Source of the DNA: Tetradesmus obliquus | Lineage: Eukaryota > Chlorophyta > Chlorophyceae > Sphaeropleales > Scenedesmaceae | DNA length: 64,000 nt | Assembly (NCBI GenBank): GCA_030272155.1 | Contig: CP126191.1 | Coordinates: 6,346,501-6,410,500, forward strand | Reading direction: 5' to 3' | In this document: positions 52,452 to 62,564 of the stretch, piece after piece | Layout: each line of letters begins with the position of its first letter | Numbering within the stretch: the stretch's first letter is position 1 | Program-made: the position numbers and the translations under genes | The notes under the pieces: generated by a model | Told to the model about the DNA's origin: nothing | Databases searched by the model: none | Seen by the model: only the letters and a program-made list of their open reading frames with translations

Positions 52452-54340
52452 TCCCTTGATGGTGTAGGACCCTGCGTTGCGCTGCAGTGAGCACCCCGAG
52501 GACCCTGTGTTGCATCGTGACGGCATCTCAGCTGATGCTCGCTGCTTGCAGGGCTCTCGCTATAAGCACCCGCAGGACAACCCGCGGCTTGTCGACTCGC
52601 TGCGCCACACGCTGGACTTCATGGGCCTGCTTACAGCCCGCTTCCCCTGCAGCAGCTTCAACGAGGTGATCATGGTGCCAGGCTATATACCAGACTGCCG
52701 GGGCATCGCTGACGAGGGCCTGCTGATGTACTCAGCCGCAACAAGGGGCTGGGCGCAAGTTTTTGGCAAGGATCCGCGACCGCAGTGTGTGCGCGTGACA
52801 GGGATGTTCCCAGACAGGCACTGGCTGGCAGCCGTGCTGCGCAGCGAGTACACCAGTGCGAGTGAGGTGGCAGCTGCAGGGGGTGGCGTGGGACGCGCAT
52901 TACCTGCTCATACCATCTGCGATGGTGCTGTGACCCACATGTAACTATCCTCTCTCAATTACAGCAACAGCTCATGGCTGAAAGGAGCATAGACTCTAAG
53001 GCATGCAACCTTCTGCTGTATGTGAGTCACCCGCACATCATCCACAGTTGCGCATGCGCATCATGATGCAGCAGGCCAACGGCCGTATGCACGCTCGTGA
53101 CAATCCTCACCTGGGCGAGGTGCAAGCCACACAGCGGTTGCTGTTTGTACACAATGTTCATGTACGATGCTGGTCAAACTGCAAAACGTCCTCTGCTATG
53201 TCGTGGCCGCTGCAGGTGAGGACGTGGTGTGCATGCTGCCACTCGACGGGGATGCGCAAGCCAACATTCGCCCCGTGCTGCTGCGAGCATCGCGCTAAGA
53301 CGCCTCAGACCTGCCAACACCAGGCCAGCACTACGCCAGCACAGATGCAGCACTGGCTGCAGCCAGCGGCAAGCTGTTCCTGCTGGGCGGCAGTTGGGAC
53401 GCCCAAGACCCTGCAGCCGTTCGTCAGACCCCTCACGGCTGGAGGTGTTTGACCCCCACACAGGCGCCTGGTACTCTGCCAGCTCACCCTTGCCTGCCAG
53501 GACAGAGCTGGTGGGGCACTGCCTGGTCAGCAACAGGGCGGAGGGGCTGCTGCTGCCACTGGGCGGTGAAGCGAAGCTGTGGAACCGGCAAGCTGGGGCC
53601 CACAACGCTGCTACGCCTGCGGACGTGTGGGACCGCGGCATGGTGGCAACCTATGACATCAGGGCAGGTGCGTGCCGCTGCAGCAGCGCACCACAAATCA
53701 GCCGGTGAACTTCTAGTGTTGTGCATCTTGAACAGATGACAATGCTTGGGACAACAATAACTTGCTTGCGGAAAGTGACAACAGCTGGACTGCTGTATCT
53801 CAAGCGCTGGTCAAGAAAAAAAAGGCTAAGCAAGGTTGTTGGCTGCTTGCAGGGTCGTGGAGCAAGCATCCAAGCGGCTGCGCATTGCCGGCAGCAGACA
53901 TGCCGCAGGGCACATCCACGGAAGCAGTAGCAGCAGATGAGCACACAATCATGCTGCTGCGGGCGGCACCGCGTGTGGCAGTGGACGCTGCGCAACGAGT
54001 AGATCCAACCGAACCAGAGGAGCAGCCGCCGGGCCGCGTGGACCTGCTTGACCTGCGCATGCTGCGCTGGCGGGAGGGTGCGCCGCTGCAGCGCGACTGC
54101 CTGCACGGAGTGGGCCTGGTGGAGTATGATGGCAAGCTGCTGGCGCTGGGCGGCTGCAGGAAGGCGTGGCCAGGTGCCAATGCACAGGAGGAGGATTACT
54201 ATGCTGCGCTGCCTGCCACAGACGTTGTGAGCTGCTATGACCTGCGTAGTGACAGCTGGTCGGAGCTGCCGGCCAGGCTGCCGCTGCAGCTGGGCTATGC
54301 CACCCCAGTGGTGGTGCGCACACCCGGGGCTCAGCTGTAG
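51992..54340 (+). pseudogene. T1/BTB-kelch paralogue, copy 1 (degenerate)
   Basis: Probable exons: 51992-52198, 52552-52861, 53216-53667, 53853-54340. Exon 1 encodes a T1/BTB-like start (RADRYEAVVSVARVMEYPSS; PAVRLDCDADEAR). The kelch part includes GKLFLLGGS, LEVFDPHTGAWY, VATYDIRAG, YDGKLLALGG and YDLRSDSWSELPARLPLQLG. Lesions relative to copies 2 and 3: the upstream ATG context is lost (GTGGCCTCG in place of ATGGCNTCN); a TAG follows DADEAR, where the others read E; a TAA follows LLRASR at about 53298; and a frameshift lies between about 53390 and 53430. Kelch propellers bind proteins and T1/BTB domains often recruit cullin-3, so an E3-adaptor role for the intact family is plausible but inferred. 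The TAG could be avoided by a donor at CAG|GTAGAT, but the other lesions remain. Confidence 0.75.
52376..52450. repeat. (CAG)25 microsatellite
   Basis: Twenty-five uninterrupted CAG triplets, the longest pure triplet run in the window, in intron 1 of kelch copy 1. Confidence 0.98.
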
Positions 54341-54764
54341 CTTGGCTGATTGGATGTGTCCATTAACATGCTGGCGAGCAGCAATCATGCTGGGCAGCAG
54401 CACCCATGTATAGCCCAACATAGAGCTTGGTGTTGCCGCTTACCTGTTGGACGTGTGCCACAACGGCATACGTCGGCGATTGTTTCAACCGGTTTTGAGA
54501 TACTGGATTGTCAGTTCGTTTGTCGCGGCCTTCAAACAGCAAACAGCGTTCATGCAGTAAACTTCACATGGTGAAGTTCAACTGTTGTTCACGTTGTTAA
54601 ACAGTAGAACCCCGGCCGCTCACCAAGTCTCGTTCAATAAGCTTGTTTGTGCGGCACAGCTGTTGCATTAATGACCTCGCCACCCTGAGATCGCTGGAGA
54701 TCGGTCGGTTGCACACAGTGACGAGACTGCAGTTCAATCGGCCTGCCGCTGTCACGCACCTGCC
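54341..54764. other. Spacer and 5' flank of kelch copy 2
   Basis: Contains the shared array flank (ACATGGTGAAGTTCAA near 54567, then GAACCCC and GCTCACCAAGTCTCG). No independent gene is seen. Confidence 0.5.
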
Positions 54765-54884
54765 ATGGCATCCCCACCGCAAAAGAAGCAGAAATTGGAG
54801 TCTGAAGATAAGCATCGCTGGATAAAACTTCAAGCTGATAGCTATGAGGCGGTGGTGGCGGGTTAGATGGGCCGTTGGCTTGGT

Positions 54885-55605
54885 CAGCTGGGCATGGTAC
54901 AAACGCAGCATCTGCATTTTGCAACAAATCAACACAGCTTGCAAGCAGACAGCCATGCTGGCATAGCAACCTGCTGTATGTGGCAGGCACAGTAAGGCAC
55001 AGCTGCCAGTGCTGCTGCTTTGGTTTGCTTGCATCCCAACTGCACAGCAGGGCCTCACCTGCCAGCAGCAGCAGCTCCAAACTGCTAGTAATTTTGAGCT
55101 CCAGAATTCGCCTTGATCACACAAGAAGGATGTTTGCAGGAAACTGTGTAGAATACTAGTACTCAACAAACTCTGTGCAGCCACACTAGCTGCACGCGCG
55201 CAGCAGCTGCCGGTGGGCCTGAAGCGGTGTTGCGCAGTATGTAACAGATATGACAGTTGAAACTGTATGTGCAGCGCACAGCGCCAAGCAGCAGAGCGCA
55301 ACAGCAGCGGCAGGGCACTTGGCACACCAGAACTGCAGTGCCTGATCAGCCAGCAAGGGAAGCCCAGAAGAATTACAATACACATCAAAACATGTTGCAG
55401 GCAGCAGCACCCACAGCAACACTCTACAGCGCAAGTTAACATATGTAACAGCCGAGTCGGGGCATTTCAGGGCAACGTGTTTTAGCACTTTTCTTGCAGC
55501 ACACTGTGCCACTGCTAACAGCTCAAATTGATTTAGATTCGTCGTTGAAAGCTTGACATTTATATGTAGGCCACTTGTTCGCTACATTTGTACCATGCCC
55601 AGCTG
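54885..55605 (+). repeat. Left terminal direct repeat with its own TIRs
   Basis: 721 bp, offset exactly 4,280 bp from the right copy with no indel. It has terminal inverted repeats CAGCTGGGCATGGTACAAA, extendable to 25 bp with two mismatches. Open frames inside it are shadows without protein-like character. It resembles a MITE. Confidence 0.93.
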
Positions 55606-55713
55606 AGACCGGTCAAACTCCATGATGCCGCAGGCTGTTGTTTGACCTGACCAGTTACTTCTGTTCACACTGCTGCTAGAAGCACAGCTAACATATCCAT
55701 ATGTTTTGGATTC

Positions 55714-57917
55714 ATGCCTGCAGGGGGGCTGTCCATGGTGCGCAAGCACCCTTCAGGATGGAAGAGCAACCGCAGCACCACGGCCATGAGGGTGGCGGCG
55801 GTGGTGTGTGTGACAATGGCTTTGACCACAGCTGACGAAAAGTTTACGCCCGCATATTATTACAGAGAGCAGTACCCTGACTACGCCAAGGAGGTACACG
55901 GGGACCTGAACCGGTTCTGCAAACTTCATCACAAGAACTTCACAGCAAACGGCACAGTGGCTACACCCAAGCATGGCGGCAGGCCCTCAAATGTCCCACA
56001 TGCTGTCGCCTTCCATGCCAGCACAATATTCAAGGCTGGCAAGGTGGTAAAGGCCTACCCATCTGCAGAATCAAAGAGAAAGGTTGATGTGCACGTGTGG
56101 TGGACTTCAATCGAAGTCGCATGTCAGGAAAATGACACACTGCGCCAGCTGTGCACTGACTACAACATCACACCCAAGAGACTGCTGAAGTACATGAAAT
56201 GGGCTGACCCCGACCTGGTGCGCAGGAGAATAGATGTGAAGCTGGACTTGACAAAGATACAGAAACAAAGGCGAAAGGCAGCAGCTGCGGCGCTGTGGCA
56301 GAAGTACCAAAGTGACCCCGACATGCTGCAGCGCATATATTTCATTGATGAGTGCAAATTCTGGATGTCAGACCTGGCAGGCGGCTCCGTCAAGGTCTAT
56401 TGTGATGCACACGATGAAAACGTGCATGCTGTGCTGCCATGCAAATGGATGCGCAAGGGCAAGGACGCAGAGCCGGTCAAGTTGCACTTTGTCTGCGCCG
56501 TCAACGCTGTGCACGGGCCCGTCTACTGCAAGTTTGTCACCGGCACAACAGACAACAAGGACCATGTTGGCAACCTCAATGTACCGTACATGGTGAGTGT
56601 GCGCTGCTACTGCGCAGGCGCCTGCCATTGAAAGACATGCCAGCCCTGCTGTACTGTGTAGTAACAGTCCCGCAGTGCTTTTTTTAGTGCTGTAGTGAAG
56701 CTGCAGCGCTGCCCGTCCTCTGCTGTGAACATAACAGCAGAGTAACTTGGTGACAGTACAATGACACCACCTGCAGCAGCAAGCTGGAAACCAATGTGCA
56801 AGGATTGGTGCATGTCACATCCGCGCGTGCTCACGCGCAGCACACTGCCCCCTGGCTGCAGCCAGTTGTCATATGCTGCAGCGCAGAACTCAAAGTCGCG
56901 CTCCAGCACCAGCTGCCTGCTGCTGCTGTAATAACCCTTGTCATGACATGAGCCATCAGCTTGAATCAGCATGTTGTGCTGTGCATGGAGGAAATCAATC
57001 CGCCCATCCCACCAGTCCACTGCTACCTGAGCACACATACTGCTGCTGGTGCCTAACCAGTACAGCATGCACACCAGCTGCTCCTCGCTTGTGTGCATGT
57101 AGCCCATGCATGTGCCAACCATATCAGCCAGCACACATGCACACATCTTGCACTGAAGCGCTGCTGCTGTGGCGACTGCACGCGGCGCGCAGAACTTGAA
57201 GTGCTGCACACCTGGCAAGCAGCCAGTCAAGCCCCAGAACAATCTCTGCCCCCTCATAGACTTGGTGATGTATCTGACCTTGTCTGCACTGAGCCTGATG
57301 TAGAAGCGTCCCATCGCATCCATCCACACCGCTGCGTTGCGCTCCTGCGCTGCTAACAAGGCTGCGCGCTGCCAATCCGGCAATTCTTGCACCTGCAGTT
57401 GAAGGACAAACCAACCCAGCAGGCCAAGAGCATGACTCAGCTGGAGTTTGTTCACTGCATGATGGAGATCAAAGACATAGCCAACCAACAGCAGGCGCAG
57501 CGCGGCACTACGCCGCTGTACATCTTTGACAACCCAAGTGTTCACCTGGGGAAGGATGGCCTACAGATGTTGGTTGCAGGTGGCATCAATGAAGATCAAC
57601 TGCTGCACTTTGCACCCTACTCCCCAGATTTCAACAAGCCCATTGAACATGCATTTGGCAGCCTCAAAGCAGCCTTCCGCAACTACTTGTATAACAGCTG
57701 CCAGCTGGGTGGTGCTGATGTGAAGCCGCGAGACCTGCAGCACGGCCTGTACAACACCTTTATGAAGATCACAGCTGCATCTGTCATGGCTGATGTATTG
57801 AAGCTGCCAGATTTGTGGAACATGGTGCGCAGCCGCAAGAGGAGTCTTTGTGTGTGCCGAGACGGGAAGCAGCGCCGCGGCACTGCTGGCGACTACCCCA
57901 GGAAAGACCAGCGCTGA
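55714..57917 (+). CDS. Tc1/mariner-IS630-type transposase (DDE_3-like, DD38E spacing)
   Basis: Two exons, 55714-56592 and 57399-57917, joined in phase 0 across an 806-bp intron (ATG|GTGAGT ... CTGCAG). About 465 residues. Catalytic candidates: Asp in RIYFIDECKFWM (codon 56347-56349, residue about 212); Asp in PLYIFDNPSVHLG (codon 57528-57530); Glu in FAPYSPDFNKPIEHAFGSLK (codon 57645-57647). There are 38 residues between the last two, and APYSPD(F/L)NxPIEH is a hallmark of the superfamily. An upstream basic region (WTSIEVACQENDTLRQLCTD, ITPKRLLKYMK) is the likely DNA-binding part. The start is uncertain: ATG codons lie at 55714 and 55735, and a CTGCAG just after the first could be an acceptor. 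The intron carries an opposing long frame. The gene looks intact, so the element may be active. Confidence 0.83.
56607..57392 (-). CDS. Antisense Vsr/DUF559-like nuclease frame inside the transposase intron
   Basis: A minus-strand frame open from 57545 to a stop at 56607. The protein-like part begins at about 57392 (VQELPDWQRAALLAAQERNA), directly after a CTGCAG that could serve as its acceptor, giving about 261 residues. The C-terminal half follows the Vsr/DUF559 branch of the PD-(D/E)XK fold: a helix with paired acids (TSEEQLVCMLYWLG, 57092-57078 region), a strand ending in Asp (WWDGRIDFLH, IDF at 56999-56991), then LIQADGSCH (QADG at 56963-56952), an Arg-rich helix (SSRQLVLERDFEFCAAA), and a SVLRVSTR strand. 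QAD stands where ExD or ExK is usual, so catalysis is doubtful. No good ATG is seen near the start; an upstream exon or an internal Met is needed. Whether it is expressed is unknown. Confidence 0.5.
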   Translation of the reverse strand: MQELPDWQRAALLAAQERNAAVWMDAMGRFYIRLSADKVRYITKSMRGQRLFWGLTGCLPGVQHFKFCAPRAVATAAALQCKMCACVLADMVGTCMGYMHTSEEQLVCMLYWLGTSSSMCAQVAVDWWDGRIDFLHAQHNMLIQADGSCHDKGYYSSSRQLVLERDFEFCAAAYDNWLQPGGSVLRVSTRGCDMHQSLHIGFQLAAAGGVIVLSPSYSAVMFTAEDGQRCSFTTALKKALRDCYYTVQQGWHVFQWQAPAQ

Positions 57918-59164
57918 GTCTGCTGTTGTGCTGCTGCATGGCATGTAGGGATTGTGGCTGTCAGCTGCATGCAAGATGGCTAGCCAGCAGTGCACAGGGT
58001 GTCACTCAGAGAGCCCTTGAGCTCACCTGTTTGAGGGCACCTGCGCTTGTCGCCGTCCTGCATGTTCGCACCGCCCGGGGCTTGGGAGGTGCTGGCACCA
58101 TGCTGCTGTAGGGTGGTTACTTCCTGGTGTTCACCTGAGAGCGAGTGTGGGAACAAAATGGCATGTTCAGAAGCTTATGGTATGAGTAAACTACATGTGG
58201 ATGTTGTGCTTTGGTGCTCAGACTTGTCAGGAGTGGTTCCTGCTTCAAACAACTGCTGCAAGGCAGCAAGGCACTTGGTGGCCATTTCACATACAGGCAT
58301 TTGCAGTCATGCTGAATTGCCGAATGTAACGGAAAAATTCCTGGCATAATTCAACTACGCTCGTAGCTCTTGAACATGGCTCCTGCTGCTGTCACTCGCG
58401 TGAGTTGTGACGACTGTTGGCCTGCCAAGCTTTATGCACGGAGCCTGCAAGAAACCTTGCGGTAAATTAACTTTTATATTTGATGATTGATTTAAGCATG
58501 GCTCGAGCCGAAATAAATTGCGGTATGGTGAAGAACTTCAAGACGGAAAGGTGCCCTGAAACAAGCCTGCTCCGAGCCACACAGCTGCCACGCTGCCAAC
58601 TCATCATCGTCGACACATTATGCAACGTACCTTTGGTTGAGGCAGAAAACCAATCCTGAAGGGCCCTCGCAAGCCCACGTTGCAGGTGAGCCTGACGGGT
58701 CAACACGGATGTCCAGAGCACTGCAGCTCGATCGCGTTGCTGCAGCACCTGTAAACAATTTGGAATGAACATTAAACGACGTTGAACACAGCGCTGTACT
58801 GAAAGCCTTCGCAAAAAAATTAGGTAGCAGCAGTGAGGCACCTGCTGGCACATGCTGCTGCTGTCACGCCCACCAACAACTGCAGTTGAAAAGCACATGC
58901 CACCGTGATTCAAAGCACACATAGCTGTAACGTTTCCTGTCGTCTGCTGCTGCTGCTGCTCCTGCCCAGGCAGATATCATAGATTGCAAACAGTGCTACT
59001 GCCGCAGTAAAATCAGCTGCATACCCAGCAGCAGCAGGAGCACATCAGCCATAGCATAAAAAGGTAGGTGTGCACTTCAGGCACCAAGTCCAGGAACAGC
59101 AACAGAAGGGATGCAGTGCAGGCTAAGAACTGCTGCAGCAAAGGCTGGCATGCAATTACAGTCT
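57918..59164. other. 3' interior of the mobile element
   Basis: 1.25 kb between the transposase stop and the right repeat. AT-rich stretches lie near 58460-58510. Apart from the low-confidence minus-strand frame at 58467-58922, I see no protein-like sequence. Confidence 0.4.
58467..58922 (-). CDS. Hypothetical small ORF in the mobile element
   Basis: A 151-codon minus-strand frame from ATG at 58922. It can also be read as three small exons in the same frame, using a TTTACAG acceptor before VLQQRDRAAVLWTSVLTRQA and a donor after ALQDWFSASTK. It shows no recognisable domain, although the middle part has a plausible helix-like composition. It could be a chance frame. Its position between the transposase and the right repeat is the only contextual support. 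Confidence 0.22.
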   Translation of the reverse strand: MCALNHGGMCFSTAVVGGRDSSSMCQQVPHCCYLIFLRRLSVQRCVQRRLMFIPNCLQVLQQRDRAAVLWTSVLTRQAHLQRGLARALQDWFSASTKGTLHNVSTMMSWQRGSCVARSRLVSGHLSVLKFFTIPQFISARAMLKSIIKYKS

Positions 59165-59885
59165 CAGCTGGGCATGGTACAAACGCAGCATCTGCATTTT
59201 GCAACAAATCAACACAGCTTGCAAGCAGACAGCCATGCTGGCATAGCAACCTGCTGTATGTGGCAGGCACAGTAAGGCACAGCTGCCAGTGCTGCTGCTT
59301 TGGTTTGCTTGCATCCCAACTGCACAGCAGGGCCTCACCTGCCAGCAGCAGCAGCTCCAAACTGCTAGTAATTTTGAGCTCCAGAATTCGCCTTGATCAC
59401 ACAAGAAGGATGTTTGCAGGAAACTGTGTAGAATACTAGTACTCAACAAACTCTGTGCAGCCACACTAGCTGCACGCGCGCAGCAGCTGCCGGTGGGCCT
59501 GAAGCGGTGTTGCGCAGTATGTAACAGATATGACAGTTGAAACTGTATGTGCAGCGCACAGCGCCAAGCAGCAGAGCGCAACAGCAGCGGCAGGGCACTT
59601 GGCACACCAGAACTGCAGTGCCTGATCAGCCAGCAAGGGAAGCCCAGAAGAATTACAATACACATCAAAACATGTTGCAGGCAGCAGCACCCACAGCAAC
59701 ACTCTACAGCGCAAGTTAACATATGTAACAGCCGAGTCGGGGCATTTCAGGGCAACGTGTTTTAGCACTTTTCTTGCAGCACACTGTGCCACTGCTAACA
59801 GCTCAAATTGATTTAGATTCGTCGTTGAAAGCTTGACATTTATATGTAGGCCACTTGTTCGCTACATTTGTACCATGCCCAGCTG
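59165..59885 (+). repeat. Right terminal direct repeat with its own TIRs
   Basis: Second copy of the 721-bp repeat. Its left flank is GTCT and the right flank of the left copy is AGAC, so the interior is bounded by a 4-bp inverted AGAC/GTCT. It abuts the resumed kelch copy 2 at 59886. Confidence 0.93.
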
Positions 59886-60278
59886 GGTGCTCGTGGTTCT
59901 GTGGAGAAAGTGATGGAGTACCCCAGCAGCTACCTGGCCACACGGGTGCAGATGGAGCTGGACAAGCACAAGGAGCTCCACCTTGACAGCTCGCTTTACC
60001 CTTCTGTGCGGCTGGATTGTGATGCAGACGAGGCCAGGGAGATAGTAGCACTGCTGAGGCAGGTGCGTGCAGTCCTGCAGAACATGGTCATCGGGACATG
60101 TACAGCGCACCTGCTGCTGCTGCTGCTGCTGTGCGGCTGCTGCTGCTGCAAGCATGCATGCAGCTTTTGAACACCAACCAGTCTAGAACCAGTGAGAAAA
60201 CGATCATGTGTCCCTTGAATTGGTGCGGCTGTTGGCGAACGCACGCCGCACAGGTCTTCTTTGGTGCAACGCCTCGCC

Positions 60279-60330
60279 TGAGCAGATTACTGTGTTGAGC
60301 AGATTACTGTGTTGAAAAGATTACTGTGTT
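60279..60330. repeat. Short tandem repeat in kelch copy 2 intron
   Basis: Three near-copies of AGATTACTGTGTTGA with a short linker (GC or AA) lie just upstream of the exon beginning at 60368. Confidence 0.85.
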
Positions 60331-62029
60331 GCCTCAGCTGCTGCTGGTCCCTGCTGCCACTTAGCAGGGCACACGCTATGAGCCGCCAACAGACAACATG
60401 CGGCTTGTGCGGTCGCTGCGCCACACGCTGGACTTCATGGGCCTGCCCACCCCGCTTCCCTTGCAGCAGTGTCAAAGAGGTGATCATGGTGCCAGCCTAT
60501 GTGACTATGCACAGGAGGAAGATTTGGAGCTGGTGATGTACTCAGCAGCAACAAAGGGCTGGGCGCCAGTGAAAGGTGGCGGCCCCCGGCCAGAGTGTGT
60601 TCTGCTGTCAGGGCGCAAGGCAGAGCGGCGCTGGCTGGCAGCCGTGCTGCGCAGCGAGTACACCAGCGCGGGTAAGGCGGCAGCTGCAGGAGGTGCCATC
60701 TGGGTGCTGGCAGGGCCATGGCTGAAGTGCAGCAACAGCTGCTGAATGTGCAGCACAGATAGCTTGGCATGCTACTGCACGTCAGTGTGTGATGCTTCAA
60801 GCCAACAGGCACGCAAGCAGGTCTGAGCTCCCTTTGGTACAACCCCATGCAAACCCATGCAAGAGCTGCTTGTTCAACGCACTGCTTGTCAACATGCAAA
60901 CCACCCGCTGCTTGGCCCGCGCCGCTGCAGGTGAGGACGTGGTGTGCATGCTGCCACGCGACGCAGTGGAGGAGCCCTTCCAGCCCAGGCTGCTGTGGGC
61001 ATCACGCAAGGCAGCATCAGCCTTGCCATCACCTCCGCAGCACTCCTGCTGCACAGATGCAGCGCTGGCTGCGGCCGGCGGCAAGCTGTACCTGCTGGGC
61101 GGCGACAATTTTTGCGCAGAAGACGTGGGTCACCCCTCACGCCTGGAGGTGTATGAGCCCCACACCGGCGTGTGGTACACAGCGGGGTCGCCGCTACCTG
61201 ACAATGTGCTGCTGGTGGGACATGCCCTGGTCAGCAACAGCTCAGAGGGGCTGCTGCTAGCGCTGGGCGGCACGGCACGAGTGCCGGGAGCAGAAGGCCA
61301 TGCTGCTGCTGAGGCTGACGTGTGGGACAGCGGCATGGTGGCATCATACGACATCAGGGCAGGTGCGTGCCGCTGCTGCAGCGCAGCAATGCAACAGCTT
61401 CTGACTTTCAGGCTTACTCCATGTCGGTTATGATGCACATGTGTAAATGCTGTGAGACTTCTGACCAAGTGGATCAACTTCAACCAAGAGGTGTTACATA
61501 GCAGCAGCAGTGCAGTGTCTAACAGCATGTCTTGAAGACTTGAGCAGCAGCATCTGGATTGCTGCTTGCAGGGACGTGGAGCAAGCATCCACGCGGCTGC
61601 ACGCTGCCAGCAGCAGACATGCCAGAGGGCACATCCTTGGCAGCAGCAGCAGCAGGCGAGCACACCATCATGCTGTTGCGGTCGGCCCCACGGGTAGCAG
61701 TCGAAGCAGGTGCTGGGCAGCGGCCACCGGGCCGCGTGGACCTGCTAGACCTGTGCATTTGGCGCTGGCGGGAGGGCGCGCCGCTGCAGCGCAACAACCT
61801 GCATGGAGTAGGGCTGGTGGAGTATGATGGGAAGCTGCTGGCTGTGGGAGGCTGCTTGGAGCCATGGCCCGGCAATGAGCATGAAGAGTATGTTTCGCTG
61901 TCTGTGACAGACGTTGTGAGCTGCTATGACCTGCGCAACGACAGCTGGTCGGAGCTGCCAGCGAGGCTGCCGCTGCAGCTGGGATATGCCACCGCAGTGG
62001 TGGTGCGCACACCTGGGGCTCAGATGTAG

Positions 62030-62564
62030 TCTGCTAGCTTAGCAGCTTGAAGCTGCCTGGTGGCTTGCAACCAGCTTGTTGCCACACGGCTGAAAAGCTG
62101 TGAGTACTTAATATGCTGCATTGTGCTTTTCACGGTGTGTTCAAGTGCAACTCTGTATGCTGTCACAGCATCAAACGGCGTTTGCAGCACGCTGCTTGGG
62201 TGACCCAAGCACATGATGCATGGTGGCTTAGACAACAGACTTGGAGCTGCCTGACATCTGATGATGGTGCTGCAAAAGTGTATACCGGCGAGCGATCACA
62301 GAGTTGTCAGTTGTTTTGTGGCATCCATTGAAGAGCAAACGGCTTTCTTGCTGTCAAGTTCACATGGGTGTTACATGGTGAAGTTCGAAACCTATAACCC
62401 CAATCGCTCACCAGACCGTATGACGAGGTTGCATGTGCGCTGCAAAGGTCGCACATGCAACCTCATCATACGGTCTGGTCTCATAGCTCGATCACCATCT
62501 CATTCGTCGCCGATTGCAGACAGTCATCGGGGTGCCTGTTGACCTGCCGCAATCAGCACCTGGC
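62030..62564. other. Spacer and 5' flank of kelch copy 3
   Basis: Contains the shared array flank (ACATGGTGAAGTTCGAA near 62374) and the 30-bp-arm hairpin at 62410-62479. No independent gene is seen. Confidence 0.5.
62410..62479. repeat. Long inverted repeat (30-bp arms, 10-bp loop)
   Basis: Left arm 62410-62439 (ACCAGACCGTATGACGAGGT...) and right arm 62450-62479 (...CATCATACGGTCTGGT) pair with a single mismatch. It sits in the 5' flank of kelch copy 3 and would form a strong hairpin or cruciform. Confidence 0.93.

Larger units (their letters stand above)
54885..59885 (+). mobile_element. Composite DNA transposon with 721-bp terminal direct repeats
   Basis: 5,001 bp inserted in kelch copy 2. 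Both ends are the same 721-bp sequence in the same orientation, with no difference seen by eye. Each end repeat starts CAGCTGGGCATGGTACAAA and ends with the exact reverse complement of those 19 bases, so each is itself a TIR-bounded unit. The 3.56-kb interior holds a DD38E transposase and an antisense nuclease-like frame. Flanking bases are ...TTGGT at the left and GGTGC... at the right, so a 3-bp GGT target duplication is possible; no TA duplication is seen. The repeats do not start TG or end CA, and no reverse transcriptase is present, so it is not a standard LTR retrotransposon. Family assignment beyond the transposase motif is open. Confidence 0.85.
54765..62029 (+). pseudogene. T1/BTB-kelch paralogue, copy 2, split by a 5-kb mobile element
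   Basis: The first piece, 54765-54865, encodes MASPPQKKQKLESEDKHRWI then KLQADSYEAVV. The gene resumes after the element at about 59895 (SVEKVMEYPSSYLATRVQ). Remaining exons: to 60062, then 60368-60671, 60931-61362, 61572-62029 (stop). Downstream exons are open and encode VRLDCDADEAREIVALLRQ, RLVRSLRHTLDFMGLPTP, GKLYLLGGD, LEVYEPHTGVWY, VASYDIRAG and YDLRNDSWSELPARLPLQLG. The break falls between EAVV and SV, which are adjacent in copy 1, so insertion into a formerly continuous gene is strongly indicated. A TAG lies in the short extra sequence left of the element. Exon 60368 carries two compensating small indels after MGLPTP that change about 20 residues. The 3' half might still be transcribed. 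Confidence 0.8.

Noticed and set aside
54597..55442. 281-codon minus-strand frame across the left end of the element
   Set aside because: It crosses the boundary between kelch copy 2 and the 721-bp repeat, has no domain, and its counterpart at 59156-59722 only reflects the repeat.
54885..59885. LTR retrotransposon
   Set aside because: The end repeats lack TG...CA ends, and no reverse transcriptase, integrase, protease or gag-like sequence lies between them. The coding content is a DDE transposase.
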